A stretch of DNA of 64,000 bases from Siphonodentalium dalli (GCA_032622095.1 CP136062.1:35586918-35650917); one strand, 5' to 3'. Shown: positions 21,835 to 33,107, counted from the stretch's first letter. Notes: generated by a model from the letters alone, not told the origin. Program-made: numbers and translations.

Positions 21835-21910
21835 GGTTTATTCATCCTGGTGTATAGTGTGTCCCTATTTATGGGCGGTAACTCCTCAGGAAAAGCGCGG
21901 ACACAAGATT

Positions 21911-23003
21911 TGAGGGCCCGCAATTCCGTCAGTTTTCGATGGATTTTCGAAATTCTTTCAATTTCTAGATCGGCTCATGTTGCAGATGTTATATTCCAAG
22001 TTTCATCTGATTCGGAGAAGAATTAAAAATTGGTACCACGGACCACCCCTCCCCAGACCCACAATAATGAACAGACACTGGCAAAATTTGGCCCACCGCG
22101 TGCCCTCTTCCGTCCGCACACGTTGGCGTATCAGATGTCATCCTATGTTCGATATCTTCGGAGGAGATGTGTACACAAGCACATGGGCCCAAATTGCAAA
22201 CTTTGAGGGCCCGTAACTCTTGCATTTCTTCTCGGATTTCAAAAATCCTTTCCGGTATGGGTTTGTTTTCGTTCGGGAAATACATAAACTTAAATAGATG
22301 AATGTCAATCAAAATTTATTTTGCGAAAATTTTGCCCCCCAGTGTCAAAATATATGTCCGACCCTGTCAAATTTTCCTTCTCTGACTAAACTGACAACTG
22401 TCAACACGACTATGAAAACCACATGCAGTTATCTGGAATGATACAAGAGGACAACAGAGTACAATCAAATAGAGGTTTGCCAACTATGGGCGGTAACTCC
22501 TCAGGGAAAGCGCGGACACAAGTTTTGATGCCCGTGGGCAGTAGGGCATATCGAGGTGTGCATACGGTCCAATTTTCGATGCTCTGCTCCTTATAATTTC
22601 CGAGATAATAAAATGACATTTTTTCAGATAAAGGGAGATAACTCCTCGGGGAAAACGCGGACAATATTCTTTATGCGACGATGGCATACAACTCTTTGAC
22701 CCCAAGATACGTGCCAAGTTTTAATATGCTACTCCTGGTACTTTTCGAGTAATAAGGGTTGCAAAAGTGTCCAGTATAAGAATAATAATAACAATGAAAA
22801 ATTATCGAAAAAGGGCCATAACTCTGTCAAAAGATATTGGACCAACATCCGGATACCATTATTTTTAGTAGACCTTAGATGCCTATATTCGCTAGAGATT
22901 TCGCGGTCCTCCTCCCATTAGTTTCTAAGTATTTCCAATTAAACAGAAAACGGCTGCAGTAGAAAAACAATATACTTCCTTGGTTACACCATGGAAGTAT
23001 AAT
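21911..23003 (+). repeat. 1.1-kb duplicated segment, copy 1
   Basis: Nearly identical to 23637-24735 over about 1.09 kb; the main difference is 6 extra bases in copy 2 near 24063-24071. The 633 bp between them include a more diverged partial copy (23410-23636). Confidence 0.95.
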
Positions 23004-23636
23004 AATAGGGAAAATCATGAGTGGAAAGAATCACAGTTTAGGGACGGAAAATATGAAGTATGGTGAGTATATGTTGTCCTAACATGTGTAGGTTGATCTC
23101 AAGTGTTTGGACGTGACCCCACCCCTGCCTCGAAATTGGGTGACGGGATTGGGAAAACATCAACCCTGGCACAAAATGCGAAGTTTGAGGGCCCGTAACT
23201 CCGTTAGTTTCCAACGGATTTAAAAATTGTTTCCAGTTTTGCGATCTGCCGCTGACATAGATTGCATAACACAAGTTTCATCTGATTCGGACCCGAATAA
23301 CACTTTGGTTATTGGAAAGCATATGGGCCCAAATTCAAAATTGGATGGCCAAAATCTCCGCCATTTTCACACGGATTTACAATCTGTTTTCAGCATCGTG
23401 ATCAACGTATATGGTAGATGTTACATTCCAAGTTTCATCTGATTCGGAGAAGAATAAAAAAATGGTACCGCGGACTACCCCTCCCCTGACCCACAATACT
23501 AAACCGACACTGGCAAAATTACACCCACCGCGTGCCCTCTTCAGTCCGTACGTATTTTCGTATCAGATGACATCCTATGTTCGATATCTTTGGAGGAGAT
23601 GTGTACACAAGCACATGGGTCCAAAATCGCAAAGTT

Positions 23637-24735
23637 TGAGGGCCCGCAATTCCGTCAGTTTTCGATGGATTTTCGAAATTCTTTCAATTTCTAGATCGGC
23701 TCATGTTGCAGATGTTATATTCCAAGTTTCATCTGATTCGGAGAAGAATTAAAAATTGGTACCACGGACCACCCCTCCCCAGACCCACAATAATGAACAG
23801 ACACTGGCAAAATTTGGCCCACCGCATGCCCTCTTCCGTCCGCACACGTTGGCGTATCAGATGTCATCCTATGTTCGATATCTTCAGAGGAGATGTGTAC
23901 ACAAGCACATGGGCCCAAATTGCAAACTTTGAGGGCCCGTAACTCTTGCATTTCTTCTCGGATTTCAAAAATCCTTTCCGGTATGGGTTTGTTTTCGTTC
24001 GGGAAATACATAAACTTAAATAGATGAATGTCAATAAAAATTTTATTTTGCGAAAATCTTGCCCCCCACCCCAGTGTCAAAATATATGTCCGACCCTGTC
24101 AAATTTTCCTTCTCTGACTAAACTGACAACTGTCAACACGACTATGAAAACCACATGCAGTTATCTGGAATGATACAAGAGGACAACAGAGTACAATCAA
24201 ATAGAGGTTTGCCAACTATGGGCCGTAACTCCTCAGGGAAAGCGCGGACACAAGTTTTGATGCCCGTGGGCAGTAGGGCATATCGAGGTGTGCATACGGT
24301 CCAATTTTCGATGCTCTGCTCCTTATAATTTCCGAGATAATAAAATGACATTTTTTCAGATAAAGGGAGATAACTCCTCGGGGAAAACGCGGACAATATT
24401 CTTTATGCGACGATGGCATACAACTCTTTGACCCCAAGATACGTGCCAAGTTTTAATATGCTACTCCTGGTACTTTTCGAGTAATAAGGGTTGCAAAAGT
24501 GTCCAGTATAAGAATAATAATAACAATGAAAAATTATCGAAAAAGGGCCATAACTCTGTCAAAAGATATTGGACCAACATCCGGATACCATTATTTTTAG
24601 TAGACCTTAGATGCCTATATTCGCTAGAGATTTCGCGGTCCTCCTCCCATTAGTTTCTAAGTATTTCCAATTAAACAGAAAACGGCTGCAGTAGAAAAAC
24701 AATATACTTCCTTGGTTACACCATGGAAGTATAAT
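23637..24735 (+). repeat. 1.1-kb duplicated segment, copy 2
   Basis: See copy 1 at 21911-23003. The two are aligned with an offset of 1726 bp at the left, 1732 at the right. The end atacttccttggttacacca followed by tggaagtat is a near-palindrome present in both copies. Confidence 0.95.
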
Positions 24736-25407
24736 TAATCCTTCCATGACTGGAGCTTCCTGAAATTCTACAAAAAATCCCTGTGAAGAGAACACATTGG
24801 CCTAACAATATTTACATTGACCTTGTAAGCCAGTCCATTATCTTGTATGGGTTACACTGGTGTAAATGTTTTCCATAGGCCTCAGTGCTAACGTTTTAGC
24901 GTATACTATTGGCAATATAAACATTGGGTCCAAAATTTTCTTTAAATCTGAATAATTGACCCTTTGGGAAACTTTTTGCACACAAAAAATCAGGTACGAC
25001 AGGCAGGGAATTTGCCTTTAAATCTTGTGTTTTCCTAACTCGTGTCAGAACCGCATAAAAAAATACTGTCATATTTTAGACCACACCAAAAAATTCAAAC
25101 TTCAATACAAAGGGTCAATTCCTGTGCCAATGGCTATTTTACCTATGGGAAATCATAGGGAAGAGGTGTGATGATTTTTTTATGCAAAAAGCACACAAGG
25201 CTCTTGACCAATCAGTGCCCAGTGTCTATTTTATTATCTCCTATATATTCCTCCCGCATCCGCTAGATGTCACTCAGAACCTTATTTACACCAGTGTAAC
25301 CTATATGTTAGGTGCCCTTTATGAGAGACTCGCAAATATAAGAGAACGCATTGGCACATAATATTTAATGCTGCATCAGCGCAGCTACCATTATGAAAGG
25401 GTTAACA
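24735..25407. mobile_element. TTAA-flanked MITE (second family) with a nested element
   Basis: The left end reads TTAA-TCCTTCCATGACTGG and the right end CATTATGAAAGGG-TTAA. Other members are at 32186-32312, 32985-33107, 55105-55350 and 59680-59920. A separate element with 18-bp TIRs sits inside at 24850-25301. Confidence 0.6.
24850..25301. mobile_element. Nested element with TIR GGTTACACTGGTGTAAAT
   Basis: Perfect 18-bp terminal inverted repeats, 24850-24867 and 25284-25301, bound 452 bp without an ORF. The left flank ends tat and the right flank starts tat, a possible 3-bp target duplication. A related piece, aaatgttttccataggcctc, occurs at 51566-51590. Confidence 0.7.
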
Positions 25408-25430
25408 ATGTCTTATAATTTCACCAAGCA

Positions 25431-25599
25431 TACAGTAATGCCCTAAATAATCAACTCCTTAACCACAAGAGAATTATGGGTAACTTTTCAGGATTTAGTC
25501 GGAAATATGACTTGTTGCCATTCATCGGAAAGCTCTCAGTGAGAGTTACTCCTAATTCTGCTGTGGTGAAGGAGTTGATTATTTAGGGCATTACAGTAT
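25431..25599. mobile_element. Mariner-type foldback MITE, copy 7 (internally deleted)
   Basis: TA-CAGTAATGCCC to GGCATTACAG-TA with most of the right inner arm missing. It ends about 28 bp before the exon 9 acceptor, close enough to matter for its branch point. Confidence 0.8.
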
Positions 25600-25627
25600 G
25601 CTTGATATTGTCCTCTTTCTTTTACAG

Positions 25628-25831
25628 GGACTAGATTTGAGTTTCCAGAGAAGACAGTAGCTGGACTGTCACTGGCGTTCTTGGTCCAAGCTGTTAACAA
25701 GGATGAAGTGATCACAGTATCTATTGCAGCACAATTTTCTTCCAAGAAGTTTGGATCTTTCTTACCAGAAATTGACATATTGGAACTTAAACTCAACATC
25801 GGTAATATTCAATGCGGAACACAATCTCAAG
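25628..25831 (+). CDS. Exon 9 of the large gene
   Basis: The acceptor is cttttacag. Two bases complete Gly from exon 8, then TRFEFPEKTVAGLSLAFLVQ, DEVITVSIAAQFSSKKFG and FLPEIDILELKLNIG. Alternating hydrophobics suggest a beta-sandwich continuing the exon 8 module. Two donors are possible, both in phase 1: CAAG/GTGAGG at 25831 (better consensus, chosen) and ATCG/GTAATA at 25801, which would drop ten residues. Either joins exon 10 as Asp. Confidence 0.85.
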
Positions 25832-25879
25832 GTGAGGTTCAGGCCTGGACAGGGTTCGTACACTAAATGCAAAGTGCTT

Positions 25880-26115
25880 AATATTTTCTTTTATCCCTTT
25901 CTATACTGAATTGATTCTCTCATTCAGTTATAAAAGTATACATTGGAATGGTCTATTATTAATATGGAGGGGTGTTAAGGTAATAAAAGTATATGACAGA
26001 CAGAAAAACAGATAATGAAAGAGCAGAATGATTCATATTCATTTGTGGGAAGTGTTCAGATAATAAGTTCAACAGATGTTTGCTGAACTTATTATCTGAA
26101 CACTTCTTAAGGGAA
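25880..26115 (+). repeat. Dispersed repeat after the exon 9 donor
   Basis: Homologous to 17110-17310. It contains the foldback pair gttcagataataagttca and gaacttattatctgaacac (26053-26103), the same motif that forms part of the 68-bp unit at 56085-57260. Confidence 0.75.
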
Positions 26116-26129
26116 CTACTAGTCATTGA

Positions 26130-26418
26130 GTATTTACTCCACGCCCAAAATGTTTTTGGCGAGGATATAGCAATGGGTTTCGTCTGTCCCAAAAAGATGT
26201 CCGGGGGTTATTTCGAACATTTACCAACATATTTCCGAGCTTTGACCGAGCTTTTATTCCTACATTTTTCGGTCAATTTAGGATTAGGGTTAGGGGTTAG
26301 GGTTGTGCACCTGCAATGGGAATCTGCTATTTTGTTATTTTAACTTAATGTTTACTGACATATGAGACATCTTGGTGTTTTAGAAACACGGGTGGTATCC
26401 TTAATCCCATTGGGACTA
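26130..26418 (+). repeat. Tail of a dispersed element next to the 72-bp array
   Basis: Matches the 3' part of the element at 31105-31675 (cgagcttttattcctacatt, gtgcacctgcaatgg, tatccttaatcccattggga). It ends at 26418, exactly where the 72-bp array begins. The ggattagggttaggggttag run is part of it and is not a telomere. Confidence 0.7.
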
Positions 26419-29367
26419 GTTTATTTTACTTTGACAGACATGGTAGGGGTTGAGGATAATCAGAGTTTAGCAGCCCTCATGATGAAGCTTGTTAATTTTA
26501 CTTTGACAGACATGGTAGGGGTTGATGATAATCAGAGCTTAGCAGCCCTCATTATGAAGCTTGTTAATTTTACTTTGACAAACATGGTAGGGGTTGAGGA
26601 TAATCAGCTTAGCAGCCCTCATTATGAAGCTTGTTAATTTTACTTTGACAGACATGGTAGGGGTTGATGATAATCAGAGCTTAGCAGCCCTCATTACGAA
26701 GCTTGTTAATTTTACTTTGACAGACATGGTAGGGGTTGAGGATAATCAGAGCTTAGCAGCCCTCATTATGAAGCTTGTTAATTTTACTTTCACAGACATG
26801 GTAGGGGTTGATGATAATCAGAGCTTAGAAGCCCTCATTATGAAGATTGTTTATTTTACTTTGACAAACATGGTAGGGGTTGAGGATAATCAGAGCTTAG
26901 CAGCCCTCATTATGAAGCTTGTTAATTTTACTTTGACAGACATGGTAGGGGTTGATGATAATCAGAGCTTAGCAGCCCTCATTACGAAGCTTGTTTATTT
27001 TACTTTGACAGACATGGTAGGGGTTGAGGATAATCAGAGCTTAGCAGCCCTCATTATGAAGCTTGTTAATTTTACTTTGACAAACATGGTAGGGGTTGAT
27101 GATAATCAGAGCTTAGCAGCCCTCATTATGAAGCTTGTTAATTTTACTTTGACAGACATGGTAGGGGTTGATGATAATCAGAGCTTAGAAGCCCTCATTA
27201 TGAAGATTGTTTATTTTACTTTGACAAACATGGTAGGGGTTGAGGATAATCAGAGCTTAGCAGCCCTCATTATGAAGCTTGTTAATTTTACTTTGACAGA
27301 CATGGTAGGGGTTGATGATAATCAGAGCTTAGCAGCCCTCATTACGAAGCTTGTTTATTTTACTTTGACAGACATGGTAGGGGTTGAGGATAATCAGAGC
27401 TTAGCAGCCCTCATTATGAAGCTTGTTAATTTTACTTTGACAGACATGGTAGGGGTTGAGGATAATCAGAGCTTAGCAGCCCTCATTACGAAGCTTGTTT
27501 ATTTTACTTTGACAGACATGGTAGGGGTTGAGGATAATCAGAGCTTAGCAGCCCTCATTATGAAGCTTGTTAATTTTACTTTGACAGACATGGTAGGGGT
27601 TGATGATAATCAGAGCTTAGCAGCCCTCATTACGAAGCTTGTTTATTTTACTTTGACAGACATGGTAGGGGTTGAGGATAATCAGAGCTTAGCAGCCCTC
27701 ATTATGAAGCTTGTTAATTTTACTTTGACAGACATGGTAGGGGTTGAGGATAATCAGAGCTTAGCAGCCCTCATTACGAAGCTTGTTTATTTTACTTTGA
27801 CAGACATGGTAGGGGTTGAGGATAATCAGAGCTTAGCAGCCCTCATTATGAAGCTTGTTAATTTTACTTTGACAGACATGGTAGGGGTTGAGGATAATCA
27901 GAGCTTAGCAGCCCTCATTATGAAGCTTGTTAATTTACTTTGACAAACATGGTAGGGGTTGAGGATAATCAGAGCTTAGCAGCCCTCATTACGAAGCTTG
28001 TTTAATTTACTTTGACAAACATGGTAGGGGTTGAGGATAATCAGAGCTTAGCAGCCCTCATTATGAAGCTTGTTAATTTTACTTTGACAGACATGGTAGG
28101 GGTTGGGGATAATCAGAGCTTAGCAGCCCTCATTACGAAGCTTGTTTATTTTACTTTGACAGACATGGTAGGGGTTGAGGATAATCAGAGCTTAGCAGCC
28201 CTCATTACGAAGCTTGTTAATTTTACTTTGACAGACATGGTAGCGGTTGATGATAATCAGAGCTTAGTAGCCCTCATTATGAAGCTTGTTTATTTTAATT
28301 TGACATACATGGTAGGAGTTGATGATAATCAGAGCTTAGTAGCCCTCATTATGAAGCTTGTTAATTTTACTTTGACAGACATGGTAGGGGTTGGGGATAA
28401 TCAGAGCTTAGTAGCCCTCATTATGAAGCTTGTTTATTTTAATTTGACATACATGGTAGGAGTTGATGATAATCAGAGCTTAGTAGCCCTCATTATGAAG
28501 CTTGTTAATTTTACTTTGACAGACATGGTAGGGGTTGGGGATAATCAGAGCTTAGCAGCCCTCATTACGAAGCTTGTTTATTTTACTTTGACAGACATGG
28601 TAGGGGTTGAGGATAATCAGAGCTTAGCAGCCCTCATTACGAAGCTTGTTAATTTTACTTTGACAGACATGGTAGCGGTTGATGATAATCAGAGCTTAGT
28701 AGCCCTCATTATGAAGCTTGTTTATTTTAATTTGACATACATGGTAGGAGTTGATGATAATCAGAGCTTAGTAGCCCTCATTATGAAGCTTGTTAATTTT
28801 ACTTTGACAGACATGGTAGGGGTTGGGGATAATCAGAGCTTAGTAGCCCTCATTATGAAGCTTGTTTATTTTAATTTGACATACATGGTAGGAGTTGATG
28901 ATAATCAGAGCTTAGTAGCCCTCATTATGAAGCTTGTTAATTTTACTTTGACAGACATGGTAGGGGTTGGGGATAATCAGAGCTTAGCAGCCCTCATTAC
29001 GAAGCTTGTTTATTTTACTTTGACAGACATGGTAGGGGTTGAGGATAATCAGAGCTTAGCAGCCCTCATTACGAAGCTTGTTAATTTTACTTTGACAGAC
29101 ATGGTAGCGGTTGATGATAATCAGAGCTTAGTAGCCCTCATTATGAAGCTTGTTTATTTTAATTTGACATACATGGTAGGAGTTGATGATAATCAGAGCT
29201 TAGTAGCCCTCATTATGAAGCTTGTTAATTTTACTTTGACAGACATGGTAGGGGTTGATGATAATCAGAGCTTAGCAGCCCTCATTACGAAGCTTGTTTA
29301 TTTTACTTTGACAGACATGGTAGGGGTTGATGATAATCAGAGCTTAGCAGCCCTCATTATGAAGCTT
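26419..29367 (+). repeat. 72-bp tandem array, 41 copies, with 3' splice sites
   Basis: Forty-one units of 72 bp (three single-base-scale deletions in total) begin gtttattttactttgacag and continue acatggtaggggttgaggat through ctcattatgaagctt. Each unit could encode 24 residues, core MVGVEDNQSLAALIMKLV. The DNA is open in one frame for 449 codons (26594-27943) and again for 478 codons (28012-29448); a deletion near 27933 and another near 26607 break the frame. Higher-order repeats are visible: a 5-unit period in the first half and a 6-unit (432 bp) period three times in the second. In 30 copies the ACAG before ACATGG is intact as a splice acceptor; in 11 it is ACAA or ACAT. The last copy is continuous with exon 10. 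Confidence 0.95.
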
Positions 29368-29439
29368 GTGAGACTCGGACTTATATCCTCTGAAGTGATG
29401 GAACTCGTTGATGATATTAGTATCCAAGTCGTTCAAATG
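29315..29439 (+). CDS. Exon 10 of the large gene (5' end lies in the 72-bp array)
   Basis: The minimal exon starts at the last array acceptor (ttgacag) and ends at the perfect donor GTAAGT. Two bases complete Asp from exon 9. It then encodes MVGVDDNQSLAALIMKLV and RLGLISSEVMELVDDISIQ, closing with VVQM in phase 0. Upstream acceptors in the second half of the array, in frame with it, would add whole 24-residue units, up to 17 more, since the frame is open from 28012. The non-repeat part resembles exon 2 in phases and in the Gln-Met ending. Which acceptor is used cannot be told from sequence. Confidence 0.7.
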
Positions 29440-30773
29440 GTAAGTTAATCTCATCATAAACTACAGTCACATATTTATAGCATAGCTGCAGGAAGCTAGA
29501 GTAATTTAAATTGTTGATTTAGAGACAATTGTGATCAATAACAAGAACTTTCATTTCATTACGGACTCTTGAATCTTCCTTCCAGCCATTATATATGGTG
29601 TATCACTTCTGAGCCAGAGTTACAACAACATTTATATATATAAAACCCGTTGTCTGCGTATCGTCTGTATAACTCAGTCGTTCTATTGGTGCAATTATAA
29701 CTTCAAACATGTGTCCAATATGGCCCAAATTTTGACCACGGACGATCGAAGATGGTCCCCAAATGCCGTATTTGCACTCAAGTAGACACTATTTCTTGAC
29801 GGTTGTCCAAATGACGTCATATGACGTCGTTTACAAACCCAAACTTGCATTGCTTGTGTATTGACAAAATGTCCATGCGCTCAACCAAGGCATTGTTGGA
29901 AATGGGCGCTATAAATTAATTTGTCAGTTCAGGTTGAGTGTGAATAGAAGTAATTGTCGTGGAAATGCATGGGGTGTAGAGTCGAGAAATCATTGGAAAT
30001 GGGTGCTAAATGGTCTTTAAATTTGTCACTTCAGTGTGAATATAATTAAGTAATGGATGTTGTCTTTGTCATGAAAGTAGTACATTGAGTGTGGAATTGA
30101 ATGAGTATATATCTGGAAGACAGCAAATTGAAATGTATAAAATAATGTTTATAAAATATCAAACTGGGTGCGATGTGCACAAATGGGCCGCAGTGCAGGA
30201 GCCCGTACGTGGCCCTTTGTATACACCTTTGTTGCTGAATAAAAGCTCCCAAAGGGAGCCTTCAAGATCATAATGCATGTGCACAAAGTGGCTAAAGCCT
30301 ACTCTGTCACTGAATAAAGACTGTTTCAGTTACTGTAGTATATATAGTAATAAAGTATTATATGTTGATTGTGTTGCATTCCATATATATGTGCATGCAT
30401 ATATGTGGGTTGTGATAGAAAATACATCTTTTTGTGAAATAAAGTGTTCCCGAGGCATAGGCTCATAGCACATAAAGTGGCCACAGGCCACCCGCCAAAT
30501 GAAGTCTGTTTGAGTTAGTAAATATAGTTATACAGTAATATGTTGATTTGTTGCATTCCATATGTGCATGCATTTTTCCGCCAAGGAAAGCCCTTACTGA
30601 ACTGTATGGTTACATCTCTGGCTTTGTGTCAATCAGGAGGGTTACAATTTATTGCTGTCTCTACTCCGTTCACACCCGTGCTCGGATCAGTCACGCATGA
30701 ATGCGCCCAGGTAAATCCCGCATTCTAATCATTATATAGCCAGTTTTTATTCCTCCTGGCTGTCGAGCAAAAC
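29440..30773. other. Intron 10, left part
   Basis: Mostly unassigned. A direct repeat is visible: about 30283-30410 and 30467-30572 share cacaaagtggct/cataaagtggcc, atatgttgatt and ttgcattccatat. Short ORFs here lack support. Confidence 0.5.
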
Positions 30774-30886
30774 ATTTCAGAATTTAGTCCGAAATATGGC
30801 TTGTTGCCATTCATCGGAAAGCTCTCATAGAGTTACCCATAATTCTGTTGTGGTTAAGGAGTCGATTATTTAGGGCATTACTGTAT
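30774..30886. mobile_element. Mariner-type MITE, copy 8 (right part only)
   Basis: Starts inside the family at cagaatttagtccgaaatat and ends GGGCATTACTG-TA. The left end is missing. Confidence 0.75.
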
Positions 30887-31104
30887 GTGAGCGGTACCCA
30901 CTATCAGAAGGTTGGTAGGGGAGGTGGGGCCTGTAATTAGAAGAAACAAGCTCTTTTCCGTTACGCGAAGCTTTTTGCTTTGTTGTTTTTGAGCCAAAGA
31001 AAAGAGGATGTATTCTTGTGCACATCTTGCTGCTTTACTCATTTAGATCCTCCTAATAGTGTCTTAATTATAATGTTATATATCTGTTGAATAGTCATGT
31101 AATT

Positions 31105-31675
31105 ATACCCCCCGCAACGAAGTTAGGGGGGGGGGGGTATACTGGAGTCAGCTTGTCCGTCGTCCGTCCGTCCGTGGACACAAATTTTTCCGGAGTTTTT
31201 CTTAGTCGTTTTTGGATCAATTTCCGTGAAACTTGGCACAGGCATCAACCACCATGGAAAACCTGTGCACCTGCGATTATGACGTCTGTCCGGCATTTTT
31301 TGCAACATGCCTAATTTTGTCCGCGCTTTTATTTCTACATTTTTAGGTCAATGTTTTTTAATCTTTGCACTGATATTTAGTACCATGAGAACCTGTGCAC
31401 CTGGGATTATGATGTCTGTCCGACTTTTTTTGTGGAGTTATTCCCCTTTTTCGACTTAGAACATTTTTGCAAAATGCATAATTTTGTCCGAGCTTTTATT
31501 CCTACATTTTTCGGTCAATAGGTTTAATATTACGGTTAGGTTTGTGCACCTGCAATGGAAACTGTTATTTTATTATTTTAACTAAGTGTTTACTGACATG
31601 TGAAACATCTTAGTATTTTAAAAACAGGGGGGTATCCTTATTCCCATTGGGACAGTCACACCTCTAGTTTCATTT
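31105..31675 (+). repeat. Dispersed element with 'taccccccgcaacgaagtt' head
   Basis: The head is a small palindrome (ccccgcaacgaag, then aggggggg). The body contains cttgtccgtcgtccgtccgt, gaaacttggcacaggcatca and gttattcccctttttcgact. The tail ends cccattgggacag. Related copies are at 55620-56080 and 26130-26418. Non-coding. Confidence 0.7.
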
Positions 31676-31834
31676 TGAAATCACTTTGTTATCGACACTC
31701 AGGCATCAAGCTTCTTTCTAATGTTTTATAAGTTGGTGAGTATGGTTGATTAATATTTAGACCACTGGCCCAGATACATTAATAACTAATGTCGGCGATT
31801 GACCTACATTACTTTCATATCTCTGTCCTTCAAG

Positions 31835-31997
31835 TTACTAGATGAAGCCAAGAGTCTCATTGCTGCAGTCGGTGAGGAGTTCCCAAAACGAAAAGATATA
31901 TGTATCGACTTCCAGATCCCGGTAGCACCAATAGATGTCACCATCATCCGCGACAGATGCTACAACTTTCCCGTCGGACCGGTGCCATTGTCGTTCT
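31835..31997 (+). CDS. Exon 11 of the large gene
   Basis: The acceptor is ctgtccttcaag and the donor GTGAGT. It reads in phase 0 LLDEAKSLIAAVGEEFPKR, KDICIDFQIPVAPIDVTII and RDRCYNFPVGPVPLSF, leaving t, which exon 12 completes as Cys. A helical start is followed by beta-type sequence with paired cysteines, echoing exons 7 and 8. The family is not recognised. Confidence 0.85.
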
Positions 31998-32185
31998 GTG
32001 AGTATGTTGTTTTATTCAGCTGTTGGCTGGAATAAAGCTTTTCTTAAAAAAGCATTTCTCACTCATGTAGCAATCACTCACTGCATGGTAAATTATCAAT
32101 ACGGTACGTGCTTTATATTCTTCTGTTGTTAGAAGCCTATATATGTCATGTTTATCCCATGTCGTTTCTAAACTTGTAGAATGTT

Positions 32186-33107
32186 TTTAACCCTTTGATG
32201 ATGGGAGCTGCGCTGGTACAGCAATAAAGATCATGTACCAGTGTATTCTCTTATATATGGGAAACTCGTATATTTAAGAGAATACACTGGCTTAATTACA
32301 AGGTTAATCCTTTGAACCCTGACGTCCTGAACGTTAAATGACCTCAACCCGATGCGCCTGACGTTATATAGTGTTCCGATGACGTAACCCATAAAGATCT
32401 TAATTGGGATGTATATACATGTATACACGCTCAACTATACGGCAATCTACTATGCTAACTGAACAAGTGTGCAGTGAAATATGTCACAATGTATTTTAAT
32501 AAGACAGTCTATTCTACGTTCAATATGTACATGTACATGTATATAGATATATTGCGGCTTCCTTTGATCGCGCTATATATTTATAACAAAATTCTTTCAA
32601 TAGAAGGCATTTCTCAAAATGCACCTGTGTGCTTGCGTGAAGAAACAGACCCCCTATTTCCAATTTGGCTGCTAAAATCAGAGGTATGAACATGTGACTC
32701 AATCTTGCAAATTATAGAAGCACTATTCTAGTTGATTTGGGCTTTGATCGCGAAATTTATAACGAAATACTTCCCCTTTTCCGACGGGTTTTTTTTCTCG
32801 AAATAGGCCTCTGCGCATGCGCAAAGAAACAAACTCTCTGTCTTCAGTTTGTTGATCAAAGTCATGTGGGTAAACATTTGACACGTGTTTGCAAAGTAGA
32901 AGTACAACTCTAGTTGATATGATGTGCGTTTATTGAGCTGAAATTTCGTGTCAAATATCGTATCCGGTCTCTCGGGTTCAAAGGGTTAAGTAAATATTGT
33001 TAGGCATATGTATTCTCTTATTTATGCGAGGCTCCCCATTGTAGTCTCGCATAGATAAGAGAATATTTTCTCAAATTTCAGGAGGCTCCAGTCATGGAAG
33101 GGTTAAG
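32186..33107. mobile_element. Two TTAA-type MITE copies and the DNA between
   Basis: Copy one (about 32189-32312) has ttaaccctttgatgatggga, a gtattctcttatatatggga palindrome and an acaaggttaa end. Copy two (about 32985-33107) has aaagggttaagtaaatattg at the left and cagtcatggaagggttaa at the right. The DNA between (32313-32984) is unassigned. Confidence 0.55.

Larger units (their letters stand above)
20568..24735. repeat. Composite repeat region with ATACTTCCATGGT termini
   Basis: It begins atacttccatggt and ends accatggaagtat at 24735, with another such end at 23003. Inside are blocks of gaccttcgaaatggtc type near 20600-20870, diverged blocks at 21000-21720, a poly-A tract, and the duplicated 1.1-kb segments. 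ORFs are repeat shadows. I cannot tell whether it is one element or several nested ones. Confidence 0.5.

Noticed and set aside
21977-24449. ORFs of 70-120 codons repeated in two places
   Set aside because: They are the same repeat DNA duplicated, with no domain and no conserved frame between families.
26280-26302. Telomere-like ggattagggttaggggttaggg
   Set aside because: It is part of a dispersed element whose other copies (31500-31550, 56060-56082) have degenerate versions. It is too short for an interstitial telomere.
26594-27943. A separate 449-residue repeat protein gene
   Set aside because: The ORF is explained by a tandem array whose unit length is a multiple of three. There is no independent start context, and the frame breaks before exon 10. 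It is better seen as part of the acceptor array.
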